From Variovorax sp. S12S4 (GTDB lineage Bacteria; Pseudomonadota; Gammaproteobacteria; Burkholderiales; Burkholderiaceae_C): a DNA stretch of 64,000 nucleotides. Where the stretch lies: the NCBI RefSeq assembly GCF_023195515.1, contig NZ_JALPKR020000002.1:4627001-4691000 (forward strand), given 5' to 3'. A program made the translations under genes and the position numbers. Every line of letters begins with the position of its first letter. The first letter of the stretch is position 1. Below, one piece after another: positions 8,423 through 17,021 of this stretch. The notes under the pieces are model-generated. The model made no database searches and was not told the DNA's origin. It saw only the letters and a program-made list of their open reading frames with translations.

Positions 8423-9270
8423 ATGACCGAACAAGTGCAGGAACTGCCGGCGCTCGCGCCTTCGCGAGAGAGCACCCCGGAGCGCTGAAGGCCTTCGGCG
8501 CCAACGTGGCGGGCCGGCTGGTGCCGTGGCTCGTGCCGGTGGGGCTCATCGTCCTCTGGCAGATCGCTTCATCGCTGGGCTGGCTCTCCACCCGGGTGCT
8601 TCCGGCGCCGGTAGACGTAGTCAAGGCGGCCTGGAGCCTGGCGGTTTCGGGCGAGCTCTGGACGCACGTGAAGGTAAGCGCGGGGCGTGCGCTCGCGGGC
8701 CTTGCGATCGGCGGCGGAACCGGGCTGGTGCTGGGCCTCTTGACAGGCTCGGTGAAGTTCTTCGAGACGCTGCTCGACTCGACCATTCAGATGGTGCGCA
8801 ACATTCCCGCGCTGGCGCTCATTCCGCTCGTGATCCTGTGGTTTGGCATCGACGAGTCGGCCAAGCTGTTTCTCATCTCGGTGTCGGTGTTCTTTCCGAT
8901 CTACCTCAACACCTTTCACGGCATTCGCAACGTCGATCCGCAGCTGATCGAGATGGGCCGCACCTACGGCCTCTCTCGCTGGCAGCTGTACGGCGAGGTG
9001 ATATTGCCGGGCGCGCTGTCGTCGATTCTGGTGGGCCTGCGCTTTTCGCTCGGGCTGATGTGGGTGATCCTCATCGTGGCCGAAACCATCTCGGCGCAGG
9101 CCGGCATCGGCTACCTCACCATGAATGCCCGCGAGTTCCTGCAGACCGACATCGTGCTGGTGGGCATCCTCTTGTATGCGCTGCTCGGCAAGCTGGCCGA
9201 CCTGTTCGCGCGCGGGCTGGAGCAGTGGTGGCTGCGCTGGCACCCTGGCTACCAGAAGAAGCCGAAGTGA
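8423..9270 (+). CDS. ssuC: Sulfonate ABC transporter permease SsuC (N-terminal frame disrupted)
   Basis: SsuC is the inner-membrane permease of the sulfonate importer. From about 8506 to the stop at 9270 the frame is intact and closely resembles SsuC: ASSLGWLSTRVLPAP, GFIGG-type membrane segments, the EAA-loop region IEMGRTYGLSRWQLYGEVIL and LMWVILIVAETISAQAGIG. The natural start is ATG at 8423, which has AAGGA five bases upstream, but that frame ends at 8486-8488 after 21 codons. Removing one GA unit from GAGAGAG at 8466-8472 would join MTEQVQELPALAPSRE to HPGALKAFGANVAG without a break. Either a 2-bp expansion, real or a sequencing artefact, has occurred, or translation starts later, for example at GTG 8506. 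Confidence 0.85.
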
Positions 9271-9281
9271 GGGCAGGGCGA

Positions 9282-10268
9282 ATGACCAAACCATCCACGA
9301 TCTCTCGCCGCACCGTCGTTGCGGGGCTGGCTGGCCTGGGCGCACTCGGCACCGGCGCAGTGCTGGCCCAGGGCACGGCCGCTCGGCCTGTGACGGTGCG
9401 GCTCGGCTACCAAAAGTCTTCAACGCTGATCGCGCTGCTCAAGGTGCAGGGCACGCTCGAAAAGCAGCTGGCTCCTCTCAACGCCACGCTGAGCTGGCAT
9501 GAGTTCACCAGCGGCCTGCCGCTGCTCGAGGCGCTGAACCTCGACAACCTGGACATCAGCGCCGATGTGGCCGACACGGTGCCGGTGTTTGCGCAGGCCG
9601 CCGGTGCCGACCTGACCTTCGTTGCGCAAGAAGCGCCTTCGCCCGCGGCGCAGGCCATTCTGGTGCGCGAGGATTCACCGCTCAAATCGGTGGCCGACCT
9701 GAAGGGAAAGAAGATCGGCTTCGCCAAGGCGGCCGGCGCGCATTACCTGCTGATTGCGGCGCTGGAGAAGGCCGGTTTGTCCTTCAAGGACATCGATCCC
9801 GCCTACCTGACGCCGGCCGACGGCCGGGCCGCTTTCGAGCGCGGCGCCATCGACGCCTGGGTGGTGTGGGACCCGTTCCTTGCGGCGGCGCAGCGCCAGG
9901 CCAAGGTGCGCGTGCTGGCTGACGGCACGGGCATCGCTTCTTACCAGCGCTACTACCTTGCAAGCACCAAGTTCGCGAAGGTACGCCCTGATGTGCTGCG
10001 CGTGGTGTATGCCGAGCTCGAGAAAACCGGCAAGTGGGTCAAGCAGAACCCGAAGGAAGCGGCGGCCCTGCTGTCGCCCGTGTGGGGTCTGGACGCCGCG
10101 ACGATCGAACAGGCCAACGCGCGCCGCAGCTATGCGGTGCGTCCGGTGCTGGCCGAGGCACTCACCGAACAGCAGCGCATAGCCGATGCCTTCTTCGCGG
10201 AAAAGCTGTTGCCAAGAAAGATCAACGCGCTCGACGTGGCGCTGTTCCAACCGAGCCTTAAATCATGA
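9282..10268 (+). CDS. Second SsuA-like sulfonate/taurine-type substrate-binding protein
   Basis: This 328-residue paralogue of the ssuA at 6105 has a signal with [16 protein letters not shown] (twin-arginine type). It shares the family core [39 protein letters not shown] and [17 protein letters not shown]. The pocket segment differs: where SsuA has GDVGEAPPIFA, this protein has [12 protein letters not shown]. That change suggests a different ligand range, for example another sulfonate or sulfate ester. It lies between ssuC and ssuB, starts 11 bp after ssuC, and its stop overlaps the ssuB start by four bases. It must therefore be translated with them and probably feeds the same SsuCB channel. 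Confidence 0.9.
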   Translation: MTKPSTISRRTVVAGLAGLGALGTGAVLAQGTAARPVTVRLGYQKSSTLIALLKVQGTLEKQLAPLNATLSWHEFTSGLPLLEALNLDNLDISADVADTVPVFAQAAGADLTFVAQEAPSPAAQAILVREDSPLKSVADLKGKKIGFAKAAGAHYLLIAALEKAGLSFKDIDPAYLTPADGRAAFERGAIDAWVVWDPFLAAAQRQAKVRVLADGTGIASYQRYYLASTKFAKVRPDVLRVVYAELEKTGKWVKQNPKEAAALLSPVWGLDAATIEQANARRSYAVRPVLAEALTEQQRIADAFFAEKLLPRKINALDVALFQPSLKS

Positions 10269-11095
10269 GCGCCGTTCTCAAAGACATCCAACCCACTGCT
10301 ATCGCCGGCGGCGTGCGCCTCGAGGCGCGCGGGCTGCACAAGCGCTACGGCGAACGCGAGGTGCTGCGCAATACGCAGCTCACCATCGAGCCGGGGCAGT
10401 TCATCGCCATCGTGGGGCGCAGCGGCTGCGGCAAGAGCACGCTGCTGCGGCTCATTGCCGGGCTCGAGGAGGCTACGTCCGGCGGGCTCTATACGGACGG
10501 CAAGGCGATCGACGGCTTGCACGACGACACGCGGATCATGTTCCAGGAGGCGCGCCTCTTGCCCTGGCGCCGCGTGCTCGACAACGTGACGCTGGGCTTG
10601 CCCGGCGAGGCGAAGGCGCGCGGCAAGGATGTGCTCGCGCATGTGGGGCTGGCCGACCGCGAGAACGAATGGCCGGCGCGCCTCTCAGGCGGCCAGCGGC
10701 AGCGCGTGTCGCTGGCACGCGCGCTGGTGCACCACCCTCGGCTGCTGCTGCTCGACGAGCCGCTGGGCGCGCTCGACGCGCTCACGCGCATCGAGATGCA
10801 CCGGCTCATCGAGAACCTGTGGCAGCGCCACCGCTTCACGGCGCTGCTGGTGACGCACGACGTGCAGGAGGCCGTGGCCCTTGCCGACCGCGTGATCCTG
10901 ATCGAGGACGGCCGCATTGCGCTCGACGAGAACATTGCGCTCGCACGCCCGCGCTCGCAGGGCGACCCGGCCTTTGCCGCCATCGAGAAACGCATTCTCG
11001 ACCGCGTGCTGCAGAAGGCCGGAGACACGGAGCCCGCGGAAACGGACGCCAGCTGGCTGCAGCCCTCGGCGCACACGCTGCGCTGGGCGATCTGA
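10265..11095 (+). CDS. ssuB: Sulfonate ABC transporter ATP-binding protein SsuB
   Basis: SsuB is the ATPase driving sulfonate uptake. The 276-residue protein has Walker [10 protein letters not shown] (residues 51-59), the Q-loop in [20 protein letters not shown] typical of SsuB/TauB, the signature [15 protein letters not shown], Walker [14 protein letters not shown] and the switch histidine in [10 protein letters not shown]. Its ATG overlaps the stop of the binding-protein gene (ATGA), indicating translational coupling. A tail of about 30 residues after the conserved domain is variable in the family. Confidence 0.95.
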   Translation: MSAVLKDIQPTAIAGGVRLEARGLHKRYGEREVLRNTQLTIEPGQFIAIVGRSGCGKSTLLRLIAGLEEATSGGLYTDGKAIDGLHDDTRIMFQEARLLPWRRVLDNVTLGLPGEAKARGKDVLAHVGLADRENEWPARLSGGQRQRVSLARALVHHPRLLLLDEPLGALDALTRIEMHRLIENLWQRHRFTALLVTHDVQEAVALADRVILIEDGRIALDENIALARPRSQGDPAFAAIEKRILDRVLQKAGDTEPAETDASWLQPSAHTLRWAI

Positions 11096-11129
11096 ACCCG
11101 CTCATTCACACAAACAGAAAGGCAGCTGC

Positions 11130-12419
11130 ATGTCGCAGAACTGGAAATTCGAAACCTTGTCGGTGCACGCAGGCTACTCGCCCGAGCCGACCACGCGCGC
11201 CGTGGCGCCGCCCATCTATCAAACGGTGGCCTATGCCTTCGACAGCGCGCAGCACGGCGCCGACCTGTTCGACCTGAAGGTGCCGGGCAACATCTACACC
11301 CGCATCAACAACCCGACGCAGGACGTGCTCGAACAGCGTGTGGCGGCGCTCGAAGGCGGCATTGCGGCGCTCGCGCTGGCCTCTGGCCAGGCGGCGGTGA
11401 CCTATGCAATACAGACCATCGCGGAAGCCGGCGACAACATCGTCAGCAGCACCGCGCTGTATGGCGGCACCTACAACCTGTTTGCGCACACGCTGCCTCA
11501 GTTCGGCATTACCACGCGCTTTGCGGACCACCGCGACCCCAAGAGCTTCGAGAAGCTGTTCGACGAAAAGACCAAGGCCGTGTTTGTCGAGTCGCTCGGC
11601 AATCCGGCCGGCAACGTGACGGACATTGCGGCCATCGCAGACATTGCGCACCGCCACGGCGTGCCGCTGATCGTGGACAACACCGTGCCTTCGCCGTACC
11701 TGAGCCGGCCTATTGAACATGGCGCGGACATCGTGGTGCACTCGCTCACCAAGTACCTGGGCGGGCACGGCACCAGCATCGGCGGCGCCATTGTCGATTC
11801 GGGCAAGTTCCCATGGGCCGAGCACAAGGAGCGCTTCAGGCGCCTGAACGAGCCCGACGTGAGTTACCACGGCGTGGTCTACACCGAAGCGCTGGGCCCG
11901 GCCGCCTACATCGGCCGCGCACGCGTGGTGCCGCTTCGCAACACAGGAGCGGCCATTTCGCCGTTCAATGCCTTCCTGATCCTGCAGGGCATCGAGACGC
12001 TGGCGCTGCGCATGGACCGAATCAGCAGCAATGCGCTTGCGGTGGCGCAGCACCTCAAGACGCACAAGGCCGTCAACTGGGTCAACTACGCGGCGCTCGA
12101 AGACCACCCCGATCACGCACTGGCGAAGAAGTACTTCGGCGGCAAGTCGAGCGGCGTGCTCACGTTCGGCATTGGAAGCGGCCGCGAGGGTGGGGCGAAG
12201 TTTCTCGATGCGCTGAAGCTCTTCACGCGGCTCGTGAACATCGGCGACGTGCGTTCGCTGGCCACGCATCCGGCCTCGACCACGCACCGGCAGCTCTCGC
12301 CCGAAGAGTTGGCGCGGGCCGGCGTCACGGAAGACACGGTACGCCTTTCGGTCGGCATCGAGCACATCGACGACCTGCTGGCCGACCTCGACCAGGCGCT
12401 GGCCGCCGCGGCCGCCTGA
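11130..12419 (+). CDS. metY: O-acetylhomoserine sulfhydrylase (PLP-dependent)
   Basis: The enzyme makes homocysteine from O-acetylhomoserine and sulfide, a direct sulfhydrylation route to methionine. The 429-residue length and motifs fit the family: FETLSVHAGYSPEPTTRAVA at the start, LASGQAAVTYAIQTIAEAGD, VDNTVPSPYLSRPIEHGADI and the PLP-binding lysine in VVHSLTKYLGGHG (Lys208). The C-terminal LVNIGDVRSLATHPASTTH is also conserved. It follows ssuB by 34 bp and precedes the ssuF-like gene by 60 bp with no terminator between, so it appears to be part of the ssu transcript. MetY and MetZ are similar; the long form with VPGNIYTR favours MetY. Confidence 0.92.
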   Translation: MSQNWKFETLSVHAGYSPEPTTRAVAPPIYQTVAYAFDSAQHGADLFDLKVPGNIYTRINNPTQDVLEQRVAALEGGIAALALASGQAAVTYAIQTIAEAGDNIVSSTALYGGTYNLFAHTLPQFGITTRFADHRDPKSFEKLFDEKTKAVFVESLGNPAGNVTDIAAIADIAHRHGVPLIVDNTVPSPYLSRPIEHGADIVVHSLTKYLGGHGTSIGGAIVDSGKFPWAEHKERFRRLNEPDVSYHGVVYTEALGPAAYIGRARVVPLRNTGAAISPFNAFLILQGIETLALRMDRISSNALAVAQHLKTHKAVNWVNYAALEDHPDHALAKKYFGGKSSGVLTFGIGSGREGGAKFLDALKLFTRLVNIGDVRSLATHPASTTHRQLSPEELARAGVTEDTVRLSVGIEHIDDLLADLDQALAAAAA

Positions 12420-12479
12420 GCGCGCGCTTCCATTCACCCACCCGAATCATCCGTTCAACCTGAAAGAGAAAGCAACACC

Positions 12480-12695
12480 ATGTCCATTCAAGCCATCAAC
12501 GTACGCAACCAGTTCAAGGGCAAGGTCCGCGAGATCATCCGCGGCGACGTCGTCTCCGAGGTCGACGTCGAAACTGCCTGGGGCATCGTCACCTCGGTCA
12601 TCACCACCCGCTCGGTCGACGAGCTTCAGCTGAAGGTGGGCTCCGACGTGGTGGCGCTCGTGAAGTCCACGGAGGTTTCGATCGCAAAGCTCTGA
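12480..12695 (+). CDS. ssuF: SsuF-like molbindin (single TOBE domain)
   Basis: This 71-residue protein is a single TOBE/Mop domain: NQFKGKVREIIRGDVVSEVDVET, followed by GIVTSVITTRSVDELQLKVG and VALVKSTEVSIAKL. Such proteins bind molybdate or similar oxyanions as oligomers. In Pseudomonas putida S-313 a 71-residue protein of this kind, SsuF, is encoded at the end of ssuEADCBF and is needed for growth on sulfonates. The position at the end of this ssu operon, just before a strong terminator, suggests the same role. The ribosome-binding site is GAAAGAGAAAG before ATG at 12480. A simple molybdate-storage role is the alternative. Confidence 0.82.
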   Translation: MSIQAINVRNQFKGKVREIIRGDVVSEVDVETAWGIVTSVITTRSVDELQLKVGSDVVALVKSTEVSIAKL

Positions 12696-12716
12696 CGGAC
12701 CCTCGGGCTTGCGACA

Positions 12717-12746
12717 CCCGGCGCCGCTTTGGCGCCGGGCTTTTCT
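12717..12746 (+). terminator. Rho-independent terminator closing the ssu operon
   Basis: CCCGGCGCC and GGCGCCGGG form a perfect 9-bp stem at 12717-12725 and 12731-12739 with loop GCTTT, followed by CTTTTCTT. It lies 21 bp after the ssuF-like gene and separates the ssu operon from cysE. Confidence 0.88.
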
Positions 12747-12834
12747 TGAGTTGCCGCGTCACCGGGTTTTCAGTTCTTGGCACAAGCGCCGGGGGCTTCT
12801 ACAGTGTGGCTACACATGTCCCGGAGAAAGCAAC

Positions 12835-13749
12835 ATGGTCAATTTTGAAGTGAGCGACGTCGTTCGCGCACTGCACGACGCGCGCGACGAGTGGCGCGAC
12901 TCGCAGCGCCGTTCGCGCGAGCCCGGTGCGCGCGAATTTCCGTCGCGCGAGGCGCTTGCGCAGATCGTGGAGTCGCTCAAGGGTGCGCTGTTTCCCATGC
13001 GGCTCGGGCCGCCGGAGCTGCGCCATGAGAGCGAGGACTTCTACGTTGGCCACACGCTGAACACCGCCTTGCACGCGCTGCTGGTGCAGGCGCGCCTGGA
13101 GTTGAACTTCAATGCCCGCCACGATCCGCGCCCCGCGAGCGAGATCGATCGGATTGCCACCGATGCCGTTCGCCAGTTTGCGAACGCGTTGCCGGGTTTG
13201 CGCCGCCTGCTCGACAGCGACGTGCTCGCGGCCTACCAGGGCGACCCTGCGGCGCGCAGCGTGGACGAAGTGCTGCTGTGCTACCCGGGCGTGCTGGCAA
13301 TGATCCACCACCGGCTCGCGCACCGGCTGTACGAGCTCGACCTGCCGCTCCTGGCGCGCATCGTGGCCGAACTGGCACATGCGCAAACGGGCATCGACAT
13401 TCACCCCGGCGCGCAGATCGACGCGGGCTTCTTCATGGACCACGGCACGGGCGTCGTGATCGGCGAAACGGCGGTCATCGGCAAGCGCGTGCGGCTTTAC
13501 CAGGCCGTGACGCTGGGCGCCAAGCGATTTCCGACCGATGCCGAGGGCAACCTGCAGAAGGGCCTGCCGCGGCATCCGGTGGTGGAGGACGACGTGGTGA
13601 TCTATGCCGGCGCCACCATCCTCGGGCGCGTGACGCTGGGGAAGGGCGCCGTCATCGGCGGCAACGTGTGGATCACCGACAACGTGCCCGCTGGTGCGAG
13701 CGTGACGCAGGCCAGCCTGCAGAACGCGCCGAAGACCGGCACGCCATAG
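12835..13749 (+). CDS. cysE: Serine O-acetyltransferase
   Basis: CysE makes O-acetylserine, the carbon skeleton for cysteine and the usual inducer of CysB-type regulons. The 304-residue protein has an extended helical N-terminal domain and then the left-handed beta-helix: IDIHPGAQIDAGFFMDHGTG, VVIGETAVIGKRVRLYQAVT and HPVVEDDVVIYAGATILG. The catalytic His-Asp pair is in FFMDHGTG. It belongs to the longer class of serine acetyltransferases (about 300 residues) rather than the short EpsC type. ATG at 12835 is preceded by GGAGAAAG. It has its own promoter region after the ssu terminator. Confidence 0.92.
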   Translation: MVNFEVSDVVRALHDARDEWRDSQRRSREPGAREFPSREALAQIVESLKGALFPMRLGPPELRHESEDFYVGHTLNTALHALLVQARLELNFNARHDPRPASEIDRIATDAVRQFANALPGLRRLLDSDVLAAYQGDPAARSVDEVLLCYPGVLAMIHHRLAHRLYELDLPLLARIVAELAHAQTGIDIHPGAQIDAGFFMDHGTGVVIGETAVIGKRVRLYQAVTLGAKRFPTDAEGNLQKGLPRHPVVEDDVVIYAGATILGRVTLGKGAVIGGNVWITDNVPAGASVTQASLQNAPKTGTP

Positions 13750-13822
13750 GAATGCCGCGCGGATCCGGCCGCGGCCGGCCGCGCTATGCTTCGCGGTTGT
13801 CAACAATGGTGCTTGCCCCCGC

Positions 13823-15190
13823 ATGTCCTCGCCCCAAGCTACTTCTTCCGCTTCTTCCATGCCGCGGACGGCCGACGAATCCTGCGATGTGCTCGTGATC
13901 GGCGGCGGACCCGCGGGTTCGACGATTTCGGCGCTGCTCGCGCAACAGGGCCGCAAGGTGGTGCTGCTCGAAAAGGCGCATCACCCGCGCTTTCACATCG
14001 GCGAATCGCTGCTGCCGGCCAACGTGGAGCTTTTCGAGAAGCTCGGCGTGCGCGACCAGGTCGAGAAGATCGGCATGCCCAAGTTCGGCATCGAGTTTGT
14101 CTCGCCGGACCATGAGCATCGCAGCTACGTGGACTTTGCCGAAGGCTGGGACAAGTCGCTCGACTCCGCCTGGCAGGTGCGCCGCTCGGAGCTCGACGAA
14201 CTGCTGTTCCGCAATGCCGCCACGCGCGGCGCGCAGACGATCGAGGGCTGCAAGGTGCGCGACGTGGCGTTCGACGCCGACGGGGCCACGGTCCAGGCCG
14301 AGATGGACGATGGTGCCAAGCGCAGCTGGCGCGCGCGCTTTGTGGTCGATGCCACGGGCCGCGACACGCTGCTGGCCAATAAATTCCGCTGCAAGGAAAA
14401 GAACCCCGACCACAACAGCACCGCGCTGTTCGGCCACTTCACCAATGCCGAAAGGCTCGAGGGCAAGAAGGAAGGCAACATCAGCATCTGCTGGTTTCCG
14501 CACGGCTGGTTCTGGTTCATTCCGCTGGCCGATGGCACCACCAGCGTGGGCGCGGTTTGCTGGCCTTACTACCTGAAGACGCGCGACAAGCCGCTGAAGG
14601 ACTTTTTCTACGACACCATCGCGCTGTGCCCGGTGCTGGTGGACCGGCTGAAGAACGCCACGCTCGTGGACGACGCGGTGCACGCCACGGGCAACTTCTC
14701 GTACTCGAGCACCCATGCCACCGGCGACCGCTACCTGATGCTGGGCGATGCCTTCACCTTCATCGACCCGATGTTCTCGTCCGGCGTGTACCTGGCCATG
14801 CACAGCGCATTCGATGGCGCCGAGCTGGTGGCTAAGGCCTTGGACAAACCGGCCGAGCTGGCGCCCGCGCGCAAGGATTTCGAGGCCATGATGCGCAAGG
14901 GGCCGCGCGAGTATTCGTGGTTCATCTACCGCGTGACCAATCCGACCATCCGCGACATGTTCATGCACCCGGGCAATCCGTTCCGCGTGAAGGAAGGGCT
15001 GATGTCGCTGCTGGCCGGCGACATCTACCGCGGCACGCCGATCTGGCGGGCGCTCGGCATGTTCAAGTTTCTCTACTACTTCATCTCTATCACCCACATG
15101 CGCCGCACGTGGGAGGGATGGAAGCGGCACCGGTTCAACATCCGCGACATGGGCGCGCTGAAGGGCGAGACGATTCTCAAATCGGAGTAG
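13823..15190 (+). CDS. FAD-dependent oxidoreductase of the flavin-dependent halogenase superfamily
   Basis: This 455-residue protein binds FAD through VLVIGGGPAGSTISALLA (residues 24-41) and has HPRFHIGESLLPANVELFEK, typical of the tryptophan/phenol halogenase group. Two marks of that superfamily are present: WFWFIP (residues 229-234; general pattern W-x-W-x-I) and F-x-x-P-x-x-S-x-G in FIDPMFSSG (313-321). The likely chemistry is FADH2-dependent halogenation or a related hydroxylation. Many relatives in proteobacteria act in natural-product or aryl-polyene clusters, but no synthase, carrier protein or flavin reductase partner adjoins this gene. Its stop overlaps the convergent racemase gene by 14 bp. 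The start could also be the Met at residue 13. Confidence 0.78.
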   Translation: MSSPQATSSASSMPRTADESCDVLVIGGGPAGSTISALLAQQGRKVVLLEKAHHPRFHIGESLLPANVELFEKLGVRDQVEKIGMPKFGIEFVSPDHEHRSYVDFAEGWDKSLDSAWQVRRSELDELLFRNAATRGAQTIEGCKVRDVAFDADGATVQAEMDDGAKRSWRARFVVDATGRDTLLANKFRCKEKNPDHNSTALFGHFTNAERLEGKKEGNISICWFPHGWFWFIPLADGTTSVGAVCWPYYLKTRDKPLKDFFYDTIALCPVLVDRLKNATLVDDAVHATGNFSYSSTHATGDRYLMLGDAFTFIDPMFSSGVYLAMHSAFDGAELVAKALDKPAELAPARKDFEAMMRKGPREYSWFIYRVTNPTIRDMFMHPGNPFRVKEGLMSLLAGDIYRGTPIWRALGMFKFLYYFISITHMRRTWEGWKRHRFNIRDMGALKGETILKSE

Positions 15191-15899
15191 CGCGGGCCGC
15201 AGGGCTCGCAAAGGCAGAGGCCTGCGCCGCCCATGCCGTGCGCGATGCGCGCAGCGTTGCCACCGCATGCGCAACGCCCGTGGCGGGACTCGCGAGCACC
15301 TCGATGCCAAGGTCTGCGAGCTCATGCGCAACGGGCGCCATGGAGGCTTGCGCCAGAACCACGGCGTCGGCTGCGACAGCGGCAGTGCGAATGGCCTTGG
15401 CCAACGTCTCGATGTAGCGGGCGGTGTCGCCGGCCTCGAAGTACGGCCAGGCTTCTTCGACCCAGAGCACGCTCGGTTTGACACCGGCGCCGGCCTGCGC
15501 CGCAGTTGAAAGAATCAGCGCAGTGGTGGGCTCCAGGGTGCTTTCGAGCGCTGCGGCAATCAGCACGCGCGGACCGGCGCGCACCGCACGCTCGGCCATT
15601 GCGCGGTCGATGCGCTGGGCGGTGAAGGCGCCGCCCGTCGCGGTTTTTTCCGCAATGCCCCCGATGGTGGAGCAGGTGCATGCAACCACGGCGGCGCCGT
15701 CGGATGCAGCCTCGCGCATGGCGTCGTGCACGCGGGCGGCCAACTTCGGGTTGTCGATGCCGGAGGCGCGGGCTTCGTGCAGCAGTTCTTCCCTTACCAG
15801 GTGGCGCACTTCCAGCTCGGGCGCAATCTCGCGGGTGAGGCGCTCGAAGGTTGGCACATGAACCTGCGCGGTGTGGAGAAAAGCGATGGCGTCGGTCAT
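15177..15899 (-). CDS. Asp/Glu/hydantoin racemase-family protein
   Basis: This 240-residue protein has the two-Cys, two-domain layout of the aspartate/glutamate/hydantoin racemase superfamily. It contains an N-terminal strand with IAFLHTAQVHVPTFERL, VVACTCSTIGGIAEK (catalytic-type Cys near residue 83), and a C-terminal half with VVLAQASMAPVA and EVLASPATGVAHAV. The usual second Cys is not obvious: the position near LAQASMA carries Ala or Ser, so racemase activity is uncertain. Related arylmalonate-decarboxylase-like proteins have one Cys. It lies 13 bp after panE on the same strand and is probably co-transcribed with it. Confidence 0.7.
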   Translation of the reverse strand: MTDAIAFLHTAQVHVPTFERLTREIAPELEVRHLVREELLHEARASGIDNPKLAARVHDAMREAASDGAAVVACTCSTIGGIAEKTATGGAFTAQRIDRAMAERAVRAGPRVLIAAALESTLEPTTALILSTAAQAGAGVKPSVLWVEEAWPYFEAGDTARYIETLAKAIRTAAVAADAVVLAQASMAPVAHELADLGIEVLASPATGVAHAVATLRASRTAWAAQASAFASPAARATPI

Positions 15900-15912
15900 C
15901 GGGAAACCCTCG

Positions 15913-16845
15913 TCAGGTGGCTTGTCGGGCGCGCTGCGCCTCATAGGCTTTCAGGTGAACGTAGGCGATGCGCAGCACCGAAGGCGTCGGCGAACGGCCT
16001 GCCGGTGCGCGGCCGAGCAGGTCTCCCACGATGTGGTCCGCCTCGACCGGTGCACTGCGCACGATGTCCTTGTACATCGACGCCGTCATCGGCGAGCCCG
16101 GCGCCGTCATGATGGCGCGACCGCGCTCGATGGCCGCCGGGCGCGGTGCGAAGCCGTTGTGCGAGGCAATGGCGCAGCATTCGTCGAACATCGCAAGTGC
16201 CACGTCCTGGCCGCCCGCGCTGGCGATGTCGCCGATGGAAGCTCGCATCAGGCTCGTGAGGCCGGCTGCCGAGGCGATGAAGACCCATTTCTCCCACATG
16301 TCCTGCGAGATGGTTTCGCTTGCGGAGGCATCGAACTTTGCGCCGGCGAACTGGGCTGCGATGGCGTCGACGCGGGCCGAACGGCCGCCCGCGCGCTCGC
16401 CGTAGCTCAGGCCGTGCATGTCGTTGAGATGCAGCACGCGGCCTTCGTCGTCCAGCGTGGCCGAGATCATGCAAAGGCCGCCCAGCACGCGCTCGTCGCC
16501 GAAGCGTGCGACCAGGCGCTCGATGTGGCTCATGCCGTTGAGCAGGGGAAGGATGACCGTGTCCGGCCCCACAGCCGGTGCGAACGACTCCATGGTCGAG
16601 TCGAGGTCGTAGGCCTTGCTGCCGACCACGATCACGTCGAATGGCGCCTTGATGTCTTCAGCCAGCACGTGGGGCGGCGAGGGCAATTGCAGGTTGCCGA
16701 ACGGGCTCTGGACCACCAGGCCTGTCTTCTCGATTTGCGCCGCGCGCCGGGGGCGCAGCAGAAAGGTCACATCGCGTCCCGCCTCCAGCAAACGGCCGCC
16801 AAAATAACCGCCGAGTGCGCCGGCACCCACCATCAAGAATCTCAT
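15913..16845 (-). CDS. panE: 2-dehydropantoate 2-reductase family protein
   Basis: The family reduces 2-dehydropantoate to pantoate with NADPH for coenzyme A synthesis. The 310-residue protein has the Rossmann motif MRFLMVGAGALGGYFGGRLL at the start, VIVVGSKAYDLDS, VILPLLNGMSHIERL and the conserved catalytic-lysine region DMWEKWVFIASAAGLT. The C-terminal PGSPMTASMYKDIVR with its glutamate-rich follow-up fits the family's helical domain. Many Burkholderiales carry several PanE paralogues acting on other 2-oxo acids, so the exact substrate is not certain. The next gene on this strand is the racemase-family gene. Confidence 0.82.
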   Translation of the reverse strand: MRFLMVGAGALGGYFGGRLLEAGRDVTFLLRPRRAAQIEKTGLVVQSPFGNLQLPSPPHVLAEDIKAPFDVIVVGSKAYDLDSTMESFAPAVGPDTVILPLLNGMSHIERLVARFGDERVLGGLCMISATLDDEGRVLHLNDMHGLSYGERAGGRSARVDAIAAQFAGAKFDASASETISQDMWEKWVFIASAAGLTSLMRASIGDIASAGGQDVALAMFDECCAIASHNGFAPRPAAIERGRAIMTAPGSPMTASMYKDIVRSAPVEADHIVGDLLGRAPAGRSPTPSVLRIAYVHLKAYEAQRARQAT

Positions 16846-17021
16846 CGTGCATTGCTCCTGGGTCGAAAGGACCGGGACGATGATGCCTTCGATTCAAAGC
16901 GCCTGCTTGGGGCGCCGAAAAGGCGGGCGCAATGGAAGAGCTTTTCTGGAAAAGGTCTTGGGTGCTTCGCATAATGGTTTTCACCATTTGGATTCCCTTC
17001 ACTCATCAAGGAGCTTCATTC

